Shown here: positions 16,316 through 23,945 of the stretch, piece by piece
Layout of the letters: the number at the start of each line of letters is the position of its first letter
Numbering within the stretch: the stretch's first letter is position 1
Assembly (NCBI RefSeq): GCF_008180195.1
Contig: NZ_VTAV01000002.1
Span: forward strand, 372,001-436,000
Source of the DNA: Sphingobacterium phlebotomi
Lineage (GTDB): Bacteria > Bacteroidota > Bacteroidia > Sphingobacteriales > Sphingobacteriaceae
Direction: 5' to 3'
DNA: 64,000 nucleotides
The notes under the pieces: generated by a model
The model's database searches: none
Told to the model about the DNA's origin: nothing
The model's input: only the letters and a program-made list of their open reading frames with translations
Made by a program: the position numbers and the translations under genes

Positions 16316-17347
16316 ATGTATAGTTTCAAAAACGATTACGCAGAAGGTGCTCATCCTCGTATCCTGGATAAGCTTGTAGAAACCAACTACGTGCAACAAA
16401 TGGGGTATGGGGAAGACGAGTATACTATGGAAGCAAAGGAAAGACTTCGACAGAAGATACACAACCCCGACGCTGCGATTTATTTTGTCTCCGGCGGAAC
16501 ACAAACGAATCTATTGGTTATATCTTCGCTTTTACGGCCGCACGAAGCTGCCATTAGTGCCAAAACTGGTCATATTTATGCTAATGAAACAGGAGCTATC
16601 GAGGCGACCGGGCACAGGGTAATCACCGTGGAGACTTCAGATGGTAAATTAACGCCTACCGATGTTGAAAATATATTGCAGGAGTACGCGCTTAGGCCAC
16701 ATGTTGTAAAATCAAAACTAGTTTATATATCCAATTCTACCGAAATCGGTACCATCTATACCCGGTTGGAAATAGAATCCTTATCGACTTATTGCCAGTC
16801 AAAAGATCTATACTTGTTCATGGACGGAGCACGACTCGGGCATGCATTGACCGCCGAGCACAATGATTTGACTTTATCGGATATTTCGCAGTATACCGAT
16901 GTTTTCTATATTGGAGGGACGAAAAATGGGGCCTTATTGGGCGAGGCGATTATCTTTAATAAAGCCCGTCTTGCAGCAGATTTCGATTACATGTTAAAAC
17001 AAAAAGGAGCTCTATTGGCTAAAGGACGTTTATTAGGAATCCAATTCCTCGAACTATTCAGAAATGATTTATACTTCACGTTGGCAAAACACGCCAATGA
17101 AATGGCGATGAAAATAGCAAATGCTATGGAAGCACAAGACTATCCTTTCCTTACACCTCCTCATACGAACCAGATTTTCCCCATTCTTCCCAAGACCGTC
17201 ATGAATGAATTGATGAGACAATATGATTTCTACGAATGGAAAACCATAGATGAACAGCGGTCTGCTGTTCGCATTATTACATCGTGGGCGACGGATGAAA
17301 ACAAAGTGGATGCATTTATTGATAGCTTGAAAAGAATAACAAGTTAA
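16316..17347 (+). CDS. Low-specificity L-threonine aldolase (PLP)
   Basis: 343 aa, fold-type I PLP enzyme of the beta-eliminating lyase/threonine aldolase group. Visible landmarks: SFKNDYAEGAHPRIL at the start, the substrate-loop MGYGEDEYT, the phosphate-binding SGGTQTN (about residue 59), the PLP-ring contact MDGARLGHA (about 168) and the Schiff-base lysine in YIGGTKNGALLGEA (about 200). It cleaves L-threonine or related beta-hydroxy amino acids to glycine and an aldehyde in the cytoplasm. The ATG at 16316 is chosen over a TTG at 16274 because family proteins begin at MYSFxND. Confidence 0.9.
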   Translation: MYSFKNDYAEGAHPRILDKLVETNYVQQMGYGEDEYTMEAKERLRQKIHNPDAAIYFVSGGTQTNLLVISSLLRPHEAAISAKTGHIYANETGAIEATGHRVITVETSDGKLTPTDVENILQEYALRPHVVKSKLVYISNSTEIGTIYTRLEIESLSTYCQSKDLYLFMDGARLGHALTAEHNDLTLSDISQYTDVFYIGGTKNGALLGEAIIFNKARLAADFDYMLKQKGALLAKGRLLGIQFLELFRNDLYFTLAKHANEMAMKIANAMEAQDYPFLTPPHTNQIFPILPKTVMNELMRQYDFYEWKTIDEQRSAVRIITSWATDENKVDAFIDSLKRITS

Positions 17348-17358
17348 TCTAAGACAGT

Positions 17359-17868
17359 TTAATCGGTTAAAACTTTTTCAAAAGCTTTTCGGGGTGTTCC
17401 TCGGAAGGTTACCTCTCCACAATAGGTATAACCCAATTTACTGAATATGTTAAGCATGCCCGCATTGTCAAAGTTGGTATCGGCTTTCACACTGTGGATG
17501 TTATGTTGTCGGGCAAAATCTTCAACGTACCCTAACATCTTTTTCGCCAATCCCTGACCTAGATATTTTTCGGATATAGCCACCCGATGGTAAACAACAA
17601 AATCTCCATTCGTTAACCAGTTCCCTTTCAATTTGGTGTACTCCGGTTCGTCATTTATCAATATCGCACAATAACCCACGATAGTATTGCTATCGACTAA
17701 GACGTGCCCGATGCCCCTTTCTATATCGCTTCTGATGACGGAAGGATTCGGATAACCATCTTGCCATTGGTTACTTCCGTCTTCCTTTCTCCGTTGTATT
17801 GCACGGGCCAAGATTTCCCAAATCTGGAGTGCATCTGCTTTTTGCGCTTGTTTAAAAGAATATTCCAT
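17359..17868 (-). CDS. GNAT-family N-acetyltransferase
   Basis: 169 aa. The acetyl-CoA-binding motif A is readable as VAISEKYLGQGLAKKMLGYV (about residues 95-114; pattern R/Q-x-x-G-x-G/A). The preceding strand VVYHRV and the C-terminal NxGMLNIFSKLGYTYCGEV fit the GNAT fold. Substrate unknown: could be an amino acid, aminoglycoside-like molecule or protein N-terminus. ATG 17868 chosen over a GTG at 17880. It converges with the threonine aldolase gene and diverges from doxX. Confidence 0.85.
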   Translation of the reverse strand: MEYSFKQAQKADALQIWEILARAIQRRKEDGSNQWQDGYPNPSVIRSDIERGIGHVLVDSNTIVGYCAILINDEPEYTKLKGNWLTNGDFVVYHRVAISEKYLGQGLAKKMLGYVEDFARQHNIHSVKADTNFDNAGMLNIFSKLGYTYCGEVTFRGTPRKAFEKVLTD

Positions 17869-17932
17869 TTTCAACAACACGAATTTACACTATTTATTAC
17901 AAACAGATAACATGGCTTCTTTTAATATTCGC

Positions 17933-17940
17933 TAAGTTTG
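17933..17940 (+). promoter_or_regulatory. -7 box upstream of doxX
   Basis: TAAGTTTG, an exact TAnnTTTG match 21 bp before the doxX ATG. It gives a very short leader. No convincing -33 partner was found. Confidence 0.4.
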
Positions 17941-17961
17941 GAATAACAACGTCGAACGATC

Positions 17962-18354
17962 ATGAAAGATTTTAAAACAACGTTTTTCTTTATGAGATTG
18001 CCGCTGGCCATATCCTTGCTTGGTCATGGTCTAGTACGCTTACCAAAACTTACCTCATTCGCAGAAGGTATGGTATCATCGATGGAAAGTTCTATACTGC
18101 CTGGTGGATTGATCCTCGCTTTTGGCTTTATACTGCCTTTTATAGAAGCGGTATTAGGCCTACTACTATTATTAGGTTATCAAACTCGGTATATATTATA
18201 TGGTGCTTTAGCATTGATGGGAATCTTGATTCTGGGGAGTTCTACCATAGAAAACTGGGGAGCTGTACAAGCGCAACTGTTTCACGGCATTTACGCTGTT
18301 GCGTTGTATTGGTTTTGGGAAAATAAAAGAAGTAATACGACCACAGTTGTATAG
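17962..18354 (+). CDS. DoxX-family membrane protein
   Basis: 130 aa with four membrane helices (about residues 7-25, 45-67, 72-90, 95-118). The early RLPLAISLLGHGLVRLP and the following FxFGFILPFIEAVLGLLLLLG pattern are DoxX-like. Members are small quinone-associated or redox-stress membrane proteins; function here is not defined. An aldo/keto reductase begins 33 bp downstream in the same direction and is probably co-transcribed. Confidence 0.8.
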   Translation: MKDFKTTFFFMRLPLAISLLGHGLVRLPKLTSFAEGMVSSMESSILPGGLILAFGFILPFIEAVLGLLLLLGYQTRYILYGALALMGILILGSSTIENWGAVQAQLFHGIYAVALYWFWENKRSNTTTVV

Positions 18355-18387
18355 CGTAGGGAGAGAATTAATATAAGCAATATAAAT

Positions 18388-19332
18388 ATGAACAAAGTAG
18401 CAATTAAGAATACCGATTTAGAAATAGCGCCGATCAATTTTGGAGGCAATGTCTTAGGGTGGACATTAGATGAACAAGCATCTTTCGATATATTGGATAA
18501 ATTTACAGGTGCCGGTTTTAACTTTATCGATACCGCTGATACATATGCTTGGTGGCTAAATGGAACTGGAGGGCAATCTGAGGAAATTATTGGTAAATGG
18601 CTGAAAAGTCGTGGTAATCGAAACCAGATCGTGCTTGCTACGAAAGTGGGCTCGGAAACCAAGGAACACGGGTTTGACATCAGCAAAAAACACATCTTAA
18701 AGTCGGCAGATGAATCGTTGCGTCGACTAGGAGTGGATAGCATCGATTTATATTATACCCATTTTGATGATAAGGTGACACCGATAGAAGAAACCCTATC
18801 CGCTTATGAAGAGCTTATTAAAGCAGGCAAAGTCCGCTACATCGCGGCATCCAACCTTTCTCCAGCCCGACTTACCGAGAGTTTTGAAGTTGCAGAGAAA
18901 AACGATTTACCGAAGTATGTCGCTTTGCAACCGCATTATAATCTCGTAGAACGTACAACTTTTGAAACCGATTATGCGGCTTTAGTTGGACAGCATAACT
19001 TAAGTGTTTTTCCATATTGGTCATTAGCAGCTGGATTTCTGACAGGAAAATACAGAACAGAAGAAGACTTCCATAAAACAATCCGAGGCGGTAGCGTTAA
19101 AAAATATTTCGATGATAGAGGGAAAGCTGTTTTGAAAGCGCTGGATACTGTTGCCGAAAAGCATGAAGCAAAGCAAGCCACCGTGGCCTTGGCGTGGTTA
19201 TTGGCAAACCCATTAATTACCGCACCTATCGTCAGCGCGACCAGTGAGAGCCAATTGCAAACCTTGTTTGCTGCGCCAGATCTGAAATTAGATGCCGAGG
19301 ATCTGGCTATATTGGATGAGGCTAGTAAATAA
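18388..19332 (+). CDS. Aldo/keto reductase
   Basis: 314-aa (alpha/beta)8 NADPH-dependent oxidoreductase. The catalytic tetrad can be read: Asp and Tyr in FIDTADTYAWW (about residues 46-56), Lys in LATKVG (about 88) and His in YYTHFDD (about 128). The NADP-binding end is PIVSATSESQLQ, near residue 290. It reduces a carbonyl to an alcohol; the closest subgroup by appearance is the YajO/Tas type with its GGQSEEIIGKWL loop. Physiological substrate unknown. Ends at a bidirectional terminator. Confidence 0.9.
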   Translation: MNKVAIKNTDLEIAPINFGGNVLGWTLDEQASFDILDKFTGAGFNFIDTADTYAWWLNGTGGQSEEIIGKWLKSRGNRNQIVLATKVGSETKEHGFDISKKHILKSADESLRRLGVDSIDLYYTHFDDKVTPIEETLSAYEELIKAGKVRYIAASNLSPARLTESFEVAEKNDLPKYVALQPHYNLVERTTFETDYAALVGQHNLSVFPYWSLAAGFLTGKYRTEEDFHKTIRGGSVKKYFDDRGKAVLKALDTVAEKHEAKQATVALAWLLANPLITAPIVSATSESQLQTLFAAPDLKLDAEDLAILDEASK

Positions 19333-19367
19333 CATTTAGCCCGCGGCTTAAAGTCGCGGGCAAAATG
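19333..19367. terminator. Bidirectional terminator between convergent genes
   Basis: CATTT-a-GCCCGCG (19333-19345), 9-nt loop, CGCGGGC-a-AAATG (19355-19367): 12 base pairs with a single mismatch. It starts right after the aldo/keto reductase and ends at the stop codon of the LRR-DUF1963 gene on the other strand, serving both. T-runs flank it on either strand only weakly. Confidence 0.7.
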
Positions 19368-21329
19368 CTAAGAACTTTCCATCGTAATAAACACGTTGCT
19401 AAAATCTTTCTTCGTTAAGTCGCTTTTGTGAATAACGAAGAACAAGTCGCCAGCATCACCCCATTGAAAATCCCCACGGGATTTTACCTGTAAAAGGATA
19501 ATCCAGTCTTGCGGATTTCCTTTTAAGCTAAGTGCAGCCTGCAATTCGGGTGATTCATGCTGTGTAAAAACGTAGCTATTAACCGCATGATCAAATTCTT
19601 TTAAAAAACGGACCGGCTCTTCGTAAGTTTCGTATAAATCCTCTAACAAATCTTCTTTGTCTGCCAAAGATTTGGCTTTCCCTTCAAACAGATAGGTATT
19701 CTGATGATGAGCGTAAAAAGAGGGAGCGGAGACGCTAACGAATGCCTCCGCCTTGTAAGGAGCGTATTCGCCATCGATGAGTTCGAAGAAATCTTCTTCC
19801 TGTAATTTGAATCTTTTTCCCGATGCAAGAGTGCTATTGTCTTCTATATAAATAACGTGGGCAAGATCGTTATTGTCGAAACCAAATAATTGAATGCTTT
19901 TAAAAAAGAAGAACAAGCTGCCCGTGCACGGAAGATAGTCTTGTAAATGTGCAATCTGCTCGCAATTGATCTGTGCAATAAATTCGTAATGAAACTGCTT
20001 GTTTTCATGCTTATCGTGAAATGTGGGGAAGGCTATATCCTGTGGAAGGTCGGGCCTTCCACCGAAACGATGGTTGCCTATTTCAATATAGTCTTCGGCT
20101 TGTGTCTGATTGAACCCCACCGTCCTTTTCACCAGCGACAGCAACACTTTTTTGTATCTGCCTAACTTGTGTTCTTTAATTATATCTTCTACAGGAGCAA
20201 TGAGTGCTTTATCCTGTTGGGCTTCATACACCGTATCATCCCATTTTATAGTTCCTTTTCCATCGGCTCCTTTATAGGATGTATCCAACAATCTTTTTTT
20301 CTCTGGCATGGTCAGTTCCAAACCTTTGAAAAAGCCAAAGCTTTCTGGTAGCGATTCAAAAGGATTGCCCGATGCCCGGATAAGGCGGATTTTCGCCTGC
20401 TTGGTCAGCGTCTCAGGAAGCCTATGTAGCTGGTTTTTCTCGACACTTAACGTCTGTAAAGCGGGGAGATGCATCTCCGTCGGTATGGTTTTTAACTTAT
20501 TGTCGGTCAGAATCAGGTACTGTAAATGCGGTAACTTCCAAGTCGCTTCCGGCAGCTCCTCCAGCTCGCATAAGCTGATGTTGAGGTTTTCAAGCGCTGT
20601 TAAATTGGTAAGGGACGCAGGGAGATGTTTGATCGAAGCATTATTGATGCTTAGGCTTTTCAATCTTTTCAGCGACCCAAATTGCTCGGTTAAATCTTCC
20701 AGCGGTAGCTTAACATTGTCCCAATAATTACTTTTATTAACAATACTCAGGTGTTCCAGGTTGCTGAAGTGGAATATCTCGCCAGGCAACTCACGAAAAG
20801 AAGGGTTTGTAATTTCGAGTAGACGGACCTGTTGTGGATCGGCACCTGCGGTCTCCGCTAAACTCTTAAAACGATAGTCGCGCCAGTCTAATACAGCCGG
20901 GTCAAATACAACGGAAGCCTCTATCGGAAAGATAGGCTTATCGCCGTAAGGCGGTCGCAGTTCGCCTTGAATACGGACAGCGCCATCTTCGTAGCTTACC
21001 GAGCCAAAAAAATCCAGACTATATTCCAGACCATCTTTTCGGAAATAGGTGTACGTTTCGCCGTCTTTATCCGCTTCGTATTGAAACATTCCGGTGGGTA
21101 CCCACCGATTAAAAATACCGGATGCCTCGACATGTATCTTTATGCAGCCATCTTCATTGTATTCACTCAATAATAACTTCTGTTTATCTCGCTTGATGTC
21201 TGTGGATTCAACGATGATATCGGTTACCAGGGTGTGGCTCATTTTCCCAATGCTCCATTGGCTTTCTTGGGTATCTATTAGATAGTCCTGTCCATCAATG
21301 GTAAAGTGGGGATATACTGTTTGTTCCAT
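19368..21329 (-). CDS. Leucine-rich-repeat protein with C-terminal DUF1963 (YwqG-like) domain
   Basis: 653 aa, no signal peptide. Three parts: an N-terminal beta-rich domain (about 1-150; starts with FTIDGQDYLIDTQES), leucine-rich repeats (about 165-345; repeating pattern LxxLxLxxNxLxxLPxx, for example LQYLILTDNKLKTIPTEM), and a DUF1963 domain (about 400-640) with the family opening GNHRFGGRPDLPQDIAFP and later FFFFKSIQLFGFDNN. DUF1963/YwqG proteins recur in immunity and toxin-associated gene clusters. The LRR part suggests protein binding. Last gene of a minus-strand cluster of five unknowns. Confidence 0.85.
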   Translation of the reverse strand: MEQTVYPHFTIDGQDYLIDTQESQWSIGKMSHTLVTDIIVESTDIKRDKQKLLLSEYNEDGCIKIHVEASGIFNRWVPTGMFQYEADKDGETYTYFRKDGLEYSLDFFGSVSYEDGAVRIQGELRPPYGDKPIFPIEASVVFDPAVLDWRDYRFKSLAETAGADPQQVRLLEITNPSFRELPGEIFHFSNLEHLSIVNKSNYWDNVKLPLEDLTEQFGSLKRLKSLSINNASIKHLPASLTNLTALENLNISLCELEELPEATWKLPHLQYLILTDNKLKTIPTEMHLPALQTLSVEKNQLHRLPETLTKQAKIRLIRASGNPFESLPESFGFFKGLELTMPEKKRLLDTSYKGADGKGTIKWDDTVYEAQQDKALIAPVEDIIKEHKLGRYKKVLLSLVKRTVGFNQTQAEDYIEIGNHRFGGRPDLPQDIAFPTFHDKHENKQFHYEFIAQINCEQIAHLQDYLPCTGSLFFFFKSIQLFGFDNNDLAHVIYIEDNSTLASGKRFKLQEEDFFELIDGEYAPYKAEAFVSVSAPSFYAHHQNTYLFEGKAKSLADKEDLLEDLYETYEEPVRFLKEFDHAVNSYVFTQHESPELQAALSLKGNPQDWIILLQVKSRGDFQWGDAGDLFFVIHKSDLTKKDFSNVFITMESS

Positions 21330-21431
21330 CTTTTTTAACGTTAACTGTTCACGTAATATATACCTATCTTAACGTTGTTTCTGGAGATAATAATATTTCC
21401 ACTTCTCATTTTTATCGTTCCATTGTTTTTA

Positions 21432-21986
21432 TTACCACCAATCCGCTTTTGGCAAGGCGTAATAGGTAGTGTCCTTCTCGGGTTGCCAGGGAGCCTGGTG
21501 GAATTGCCAGCTTTCCGGTACCTTATCAAAATATCGGCTAAGGTTTATTTCTCCCCATTGATAGCCGACTTTATATTCCTTTCCGTTGCTCTTTAGTGTT
21601 CCGAATATCGTGGGGTAGGACGAGCCCGATACGCCGTTGGTGTACTGGACAGCCTTTTCCAAGATCAGTTTTGTTCCCGCCGGGAATATTTTAATTTTGG
21701 TTACGTCGCCGATTTCCTCTTGTTGTTGTATATATTCCCAACGCGGATGCAAGCTATCCAATAGAATGTAAGGATATTTACTATTGGCGTTCATTTTGAT
21801 TTTTTCCTCGAACACGGTAGTTTCTTTGTTCAGTATAACCGTCTTGTTTACCCATTCCTGAAATGGTGGATATTTGCTGATGTTAGTCGATTTGGTTTTT
21901 ATCGTGGCGTAGAGAAAGAAGATAAAAAGCCCGATACCGCCGATAATGACCAACGCAATGATACCCATAATTTTCCCTGTCGTCAT
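21432..21986 (-). CDS. Hypothetical protein with one N-terminal membrane helix
   Basis: 184 aa. A membrane anchor occupies about residues 5-27 (MGIIALVIIGGIGLFIFFLY), followed by a soluble, beta-rich domain of about 150 residues with several Trp and Tyr. Not recognised. Its C-terminus is Trp-rich (KADWW). It sits between the LRR-DUF1963 gene and another anchored unknown in the same orientation, so the cluster encodes several membrane-tethered domains facing the same compartment. Confidence 0.75.
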   Translation of the reverse strand: MTTGKIMGIIALVIIGGIGLFIFFLYATIKTKSTNISKYPPFQEWVNKTVILNKETTVFEEKIKMNANSKYPYILLDSLHPRWEYIQQQEEIGDVTKIKIFPAGTKLILEKAVQYTNGVSGSSYPTIFGTLKSNGKEYKVGYQWGEINLSRYFDKVPESWQFHQAPWQPEKDTTYYALPKADWW

Positions 21987-22033
21987 GGTAATCTATAAAA
22001 TGATTAAAATCCTAAGAGTTGAAGCTTTTCTTT

Positions 22034-22720
22034 TTATTTCTTGTCCGTAATGTATATTTCCGTCAGGCCATCGTCTGATAAGAAACGTATGTTATAGCCT
22101 GTTTGCTCCGTTAGTTTCACCGGAAGTAACCTTTCCGTTTCAAAATCCGTGCTGTTTAGCTGTTCTTTCGGTTTATGTCCTTTGTTCATCTCCATCGATG
22201 GCGCTAGGTAATACACGTCGCCTTCTACTCGGGCTACAGTGAACCATCCGAAACGACCTTCCATGCCCAACGGGTTTCCTTTTTCTTTATAGATCTCGTA
22301 ACGGCCAAAATAGATGTCGTCTTGTATGGGCGCTTTTTCCATTGCCACGTATTCTTCTGATTTTGGTAAAGGAGGTTTCAGTTCATTATAAACAATCATG
22401 CCGAATACACCGGTCATGAGGAGGACAAATATCCAGCCGATAATCGTGATTTTGAATATATAGGGAGGCTGGGGAGCTTCTAATGCTTTCTCCTTATAGA
22501 GTGCTTTCATCTCCGGTGTCCATAAGCGTTTTGGAATCTTTTTGTTTTCTACTTTATCCCAGTATTCACCATAGGTTTTTTTGGTATTGACGATATAAAG
22601 TGCTGTGCGTATTTTATTACGATAAATGCCCAATACCATAGCGTTTCCCGGAGCCTTCGGATTTTGCAGTTTGTCTGTATGGTGAGCGCTTTGTTCGATT
22701 TTATCAATGGCTATAAACAT
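22034..22720 (-). CDS. Hypothetical protein with a central membrane helix
   Basis: 228 aa. Cytoplasmic-looking N-terminal ~85 residues rich in Lys, one membrane helix at about 88-110 (FKITIIGWIFVLLMTGVFGM), then a ~115-residue soluble domain beginning at the acidic KSEEYVAMEKAP segment. Not recognised. The 50-bp spacing and common direction place it in the same unit as its neighbours. The two-domain layout across one helix would allow signalling or tethering, but nothing more can be said. Confidence 0.75.
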   Translation of the reverse strand: MFIAIDKIEQSAHHTDKLQNPKAPGNAMVLGIYRNKIRTALYIVNTKKTYGEYWDKVENKKIPKRLWTPEMKALYKEKALEAPQPPYIFKITIIGWIFVLLMTGVFGMIVYNELKPPLPKSEEYVAMEKAPIQDDIYFGRYEIYKEKGNPLGMEGRFGWFTVARVEGDVYYLAPSMEMNKGHKPKEQLNSTDFETERLLPVKLTEQTGYNIRFLSDDGLTEIYITDKK

Positions 22721-22786
22721 AATTTATTTTATTCAAGGTGCGTATTATTTATCAATGCCGTGGTTTTTGTTTGCATAGTTTTTATT

Positions 22787-23335
22787 TTAGCCCTCCAGTT
22801 TCCGGTTGAAGGAATCGACAGCTTTTTCAAGTGTTTGATTAGCAATGTAGAGCATAGTTGGGGCTATTTCTGTTATTTTCGTATACGGTTTAAGCGTAGC
22901 TTGCTGATTGGAAAATTCCAAATAAGCCATGACTGAACCGTCGCCCCATAAAAAATCATATATGATCGCCGTTCCCTTGTCGTCATGATCTTGATAATGC
23001 GCTAACTCTTTTAAGAAAGCTAACATAGGTAATATCTCTGTGTAGTTCTCACTAAAGAAAACAGATACAAAAATCCAGTCTTGTGAAATCGCGTCGTACT
23101 GTTCGAAACAGGCAAAATCTTGATCGTTGATGAACTCGTCCAATATATGCCGGTTGCTTTCCCCTTGGTAGATAGGAATATTTTGCAACGCTTGCTTGGA
23201 ATACATTTTGCGGGTGTCCCACCATGCATTCCAGTTATCATCGGGTAATTGAGGTGGGGTTTTGCCGTGAAAGAATTGATCTAATTTTTCTTTCGTTATC
23301 TTAATTTTTACGTAAAGTGAATTTGGTTCTGACAT
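22787..23335 (-). CDS. Hypothetical soluble acidic protein (182 aa)
   Basis: 182 aa with no signal peptide or membrane segment. It begins with a strand (LYVKIKITKEKL), contains several Trp (NWNAWWDT at about residue 34; DWIFVSVFFSEN at about 86) and ends in a helix. Size, acidity and the aromatic content resemble small immunity-type proteins found near DUF1963 genes, although I cannot assign a family. It lies 12 bp after the DUF4870-like gene. Confidence 0.7.
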   Translation of the reverse strand: MSEPNSLYVKIKITKEKLDQFFHGKTPPQLPDDNWNAWWDTRKMYSKQALQNIPIYQGESNRHILDEFINDQDFACFEQYDAISQDWIFVSVFFSENYTEILPMLAFLKELAHYQDHDDKGTAIIYDFLWGDGSVMAYLEFSNQQATLKPYTKITEIAPTMLYIANQTLEKAVDSFNRKLEG

Positions 23336-23347
23336 AACGTTGAAGAA

Positions 23348-23674
23348 TTACTTATCTAAAAACGGAAACTGGTTTTCAAATAATTTGCCGATTAAAGGTA
23401 AAGGCTTTCGGACTTCGTTTGCGGCATTGATAATACCGAATATCATCAAAATTAAAAATATAACGCTTATCAAACTAAGGGGCGTGCTTAATGTGGGCAC
23501 AAGCAGAATGATAATGTTTAGAATCAAATTTACTAGAATAGCGACCACCAAAAGACCTAATCCTTGTCGGAGATGATAAGTACTTAAGGTGTCCCTTTTT
23601 TCTTTGCCGCCAAAATAGGCTATCAGCCATAAGATACCCAAATAAGCGAGAATAGATTGTGTTTTTGAACTCAT
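23348..23674 (-). CDS. Small DUF4870/Tic20-like membrane protein
   Basis: 108 aa with three to four membrane helices (about 6-22, 38-62, 66-90). The segments YLGILWLIAYFGG, YHLRQGLGL and the end FGIINAANEVRKPLPLIGK are typical of short DUF4870 proteins. Function unknown. First gene of the five-gene minus-strand cluster. An (ATA)-type trinucleotide run lies immediately before its start codon, where the ribosome binding site should be. Confidence 0.75.
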   Translation of the reverse strand: MSSKTQSILAYLGILWLIAYFGGKEKRDTLSTYHLRQGLGLLVVAILVNLILNIIILLVPTLSTPLSLISVIFLILMIFGIINAANEVRKPLPLIGKLFENQFPFLDK

Positions 23675-23694
23675 AATAATAATAATAATAATAA
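23675..23694. repeat. Trinucleotide microsatellite (AAT/ATT)n
   Basis: About seven ATA/AAT units in a row, directly upstream of the DUF4870-like start codon on the minus strand (ATT repeats in its mRNA). It replaces the ribosome-binding region, so copy-number slippage would alter spacing. Confidence 0.8.
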
Positions 23695-23902
23695 CTTTAA
23701 AAATGTAGAATGAAGTTCATTATAAAATGTCAAATCCTATGCCTATAACGCTTAACAAACCATATACTGGCCTATTTCTTGTATATACAAATCATCTACA
23801 TTTTTTGTATGTTTCTGTTTTTCAGTTTATTGTTGTTTTGTTTTTCATTGTTGATCATTTTCAATACGTTGTTTTTTATAAAGCCAACGTTAATTATTAA
23901 TG

Positions 23903-23910
23903 TATTTTTG
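23903..23910 (+). promoter_or_regulatory. -7 box upstream of the TPR regulator
   Basis: TATTTTTG, an exact TAnnTTTG match 36 bp before the ATG at 23946. A -33 element at proper spacing is not evident. The flanking 23695-23902 is very AT-rich and otherwise without features. Confidence 0.4.
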
Positions 23911-23945
23911 TTTAAGTCGATTATCTAGGGATTATAGCTATTTAA

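Noticed and set aside
18388..19332. Aldo/keto reductase and DoxX as part of a sugar pathway
   Set aside because: They are separated from the utilisation locus by the immunity-like cluster and a bidirectional terminator; no shared regulation is visible.
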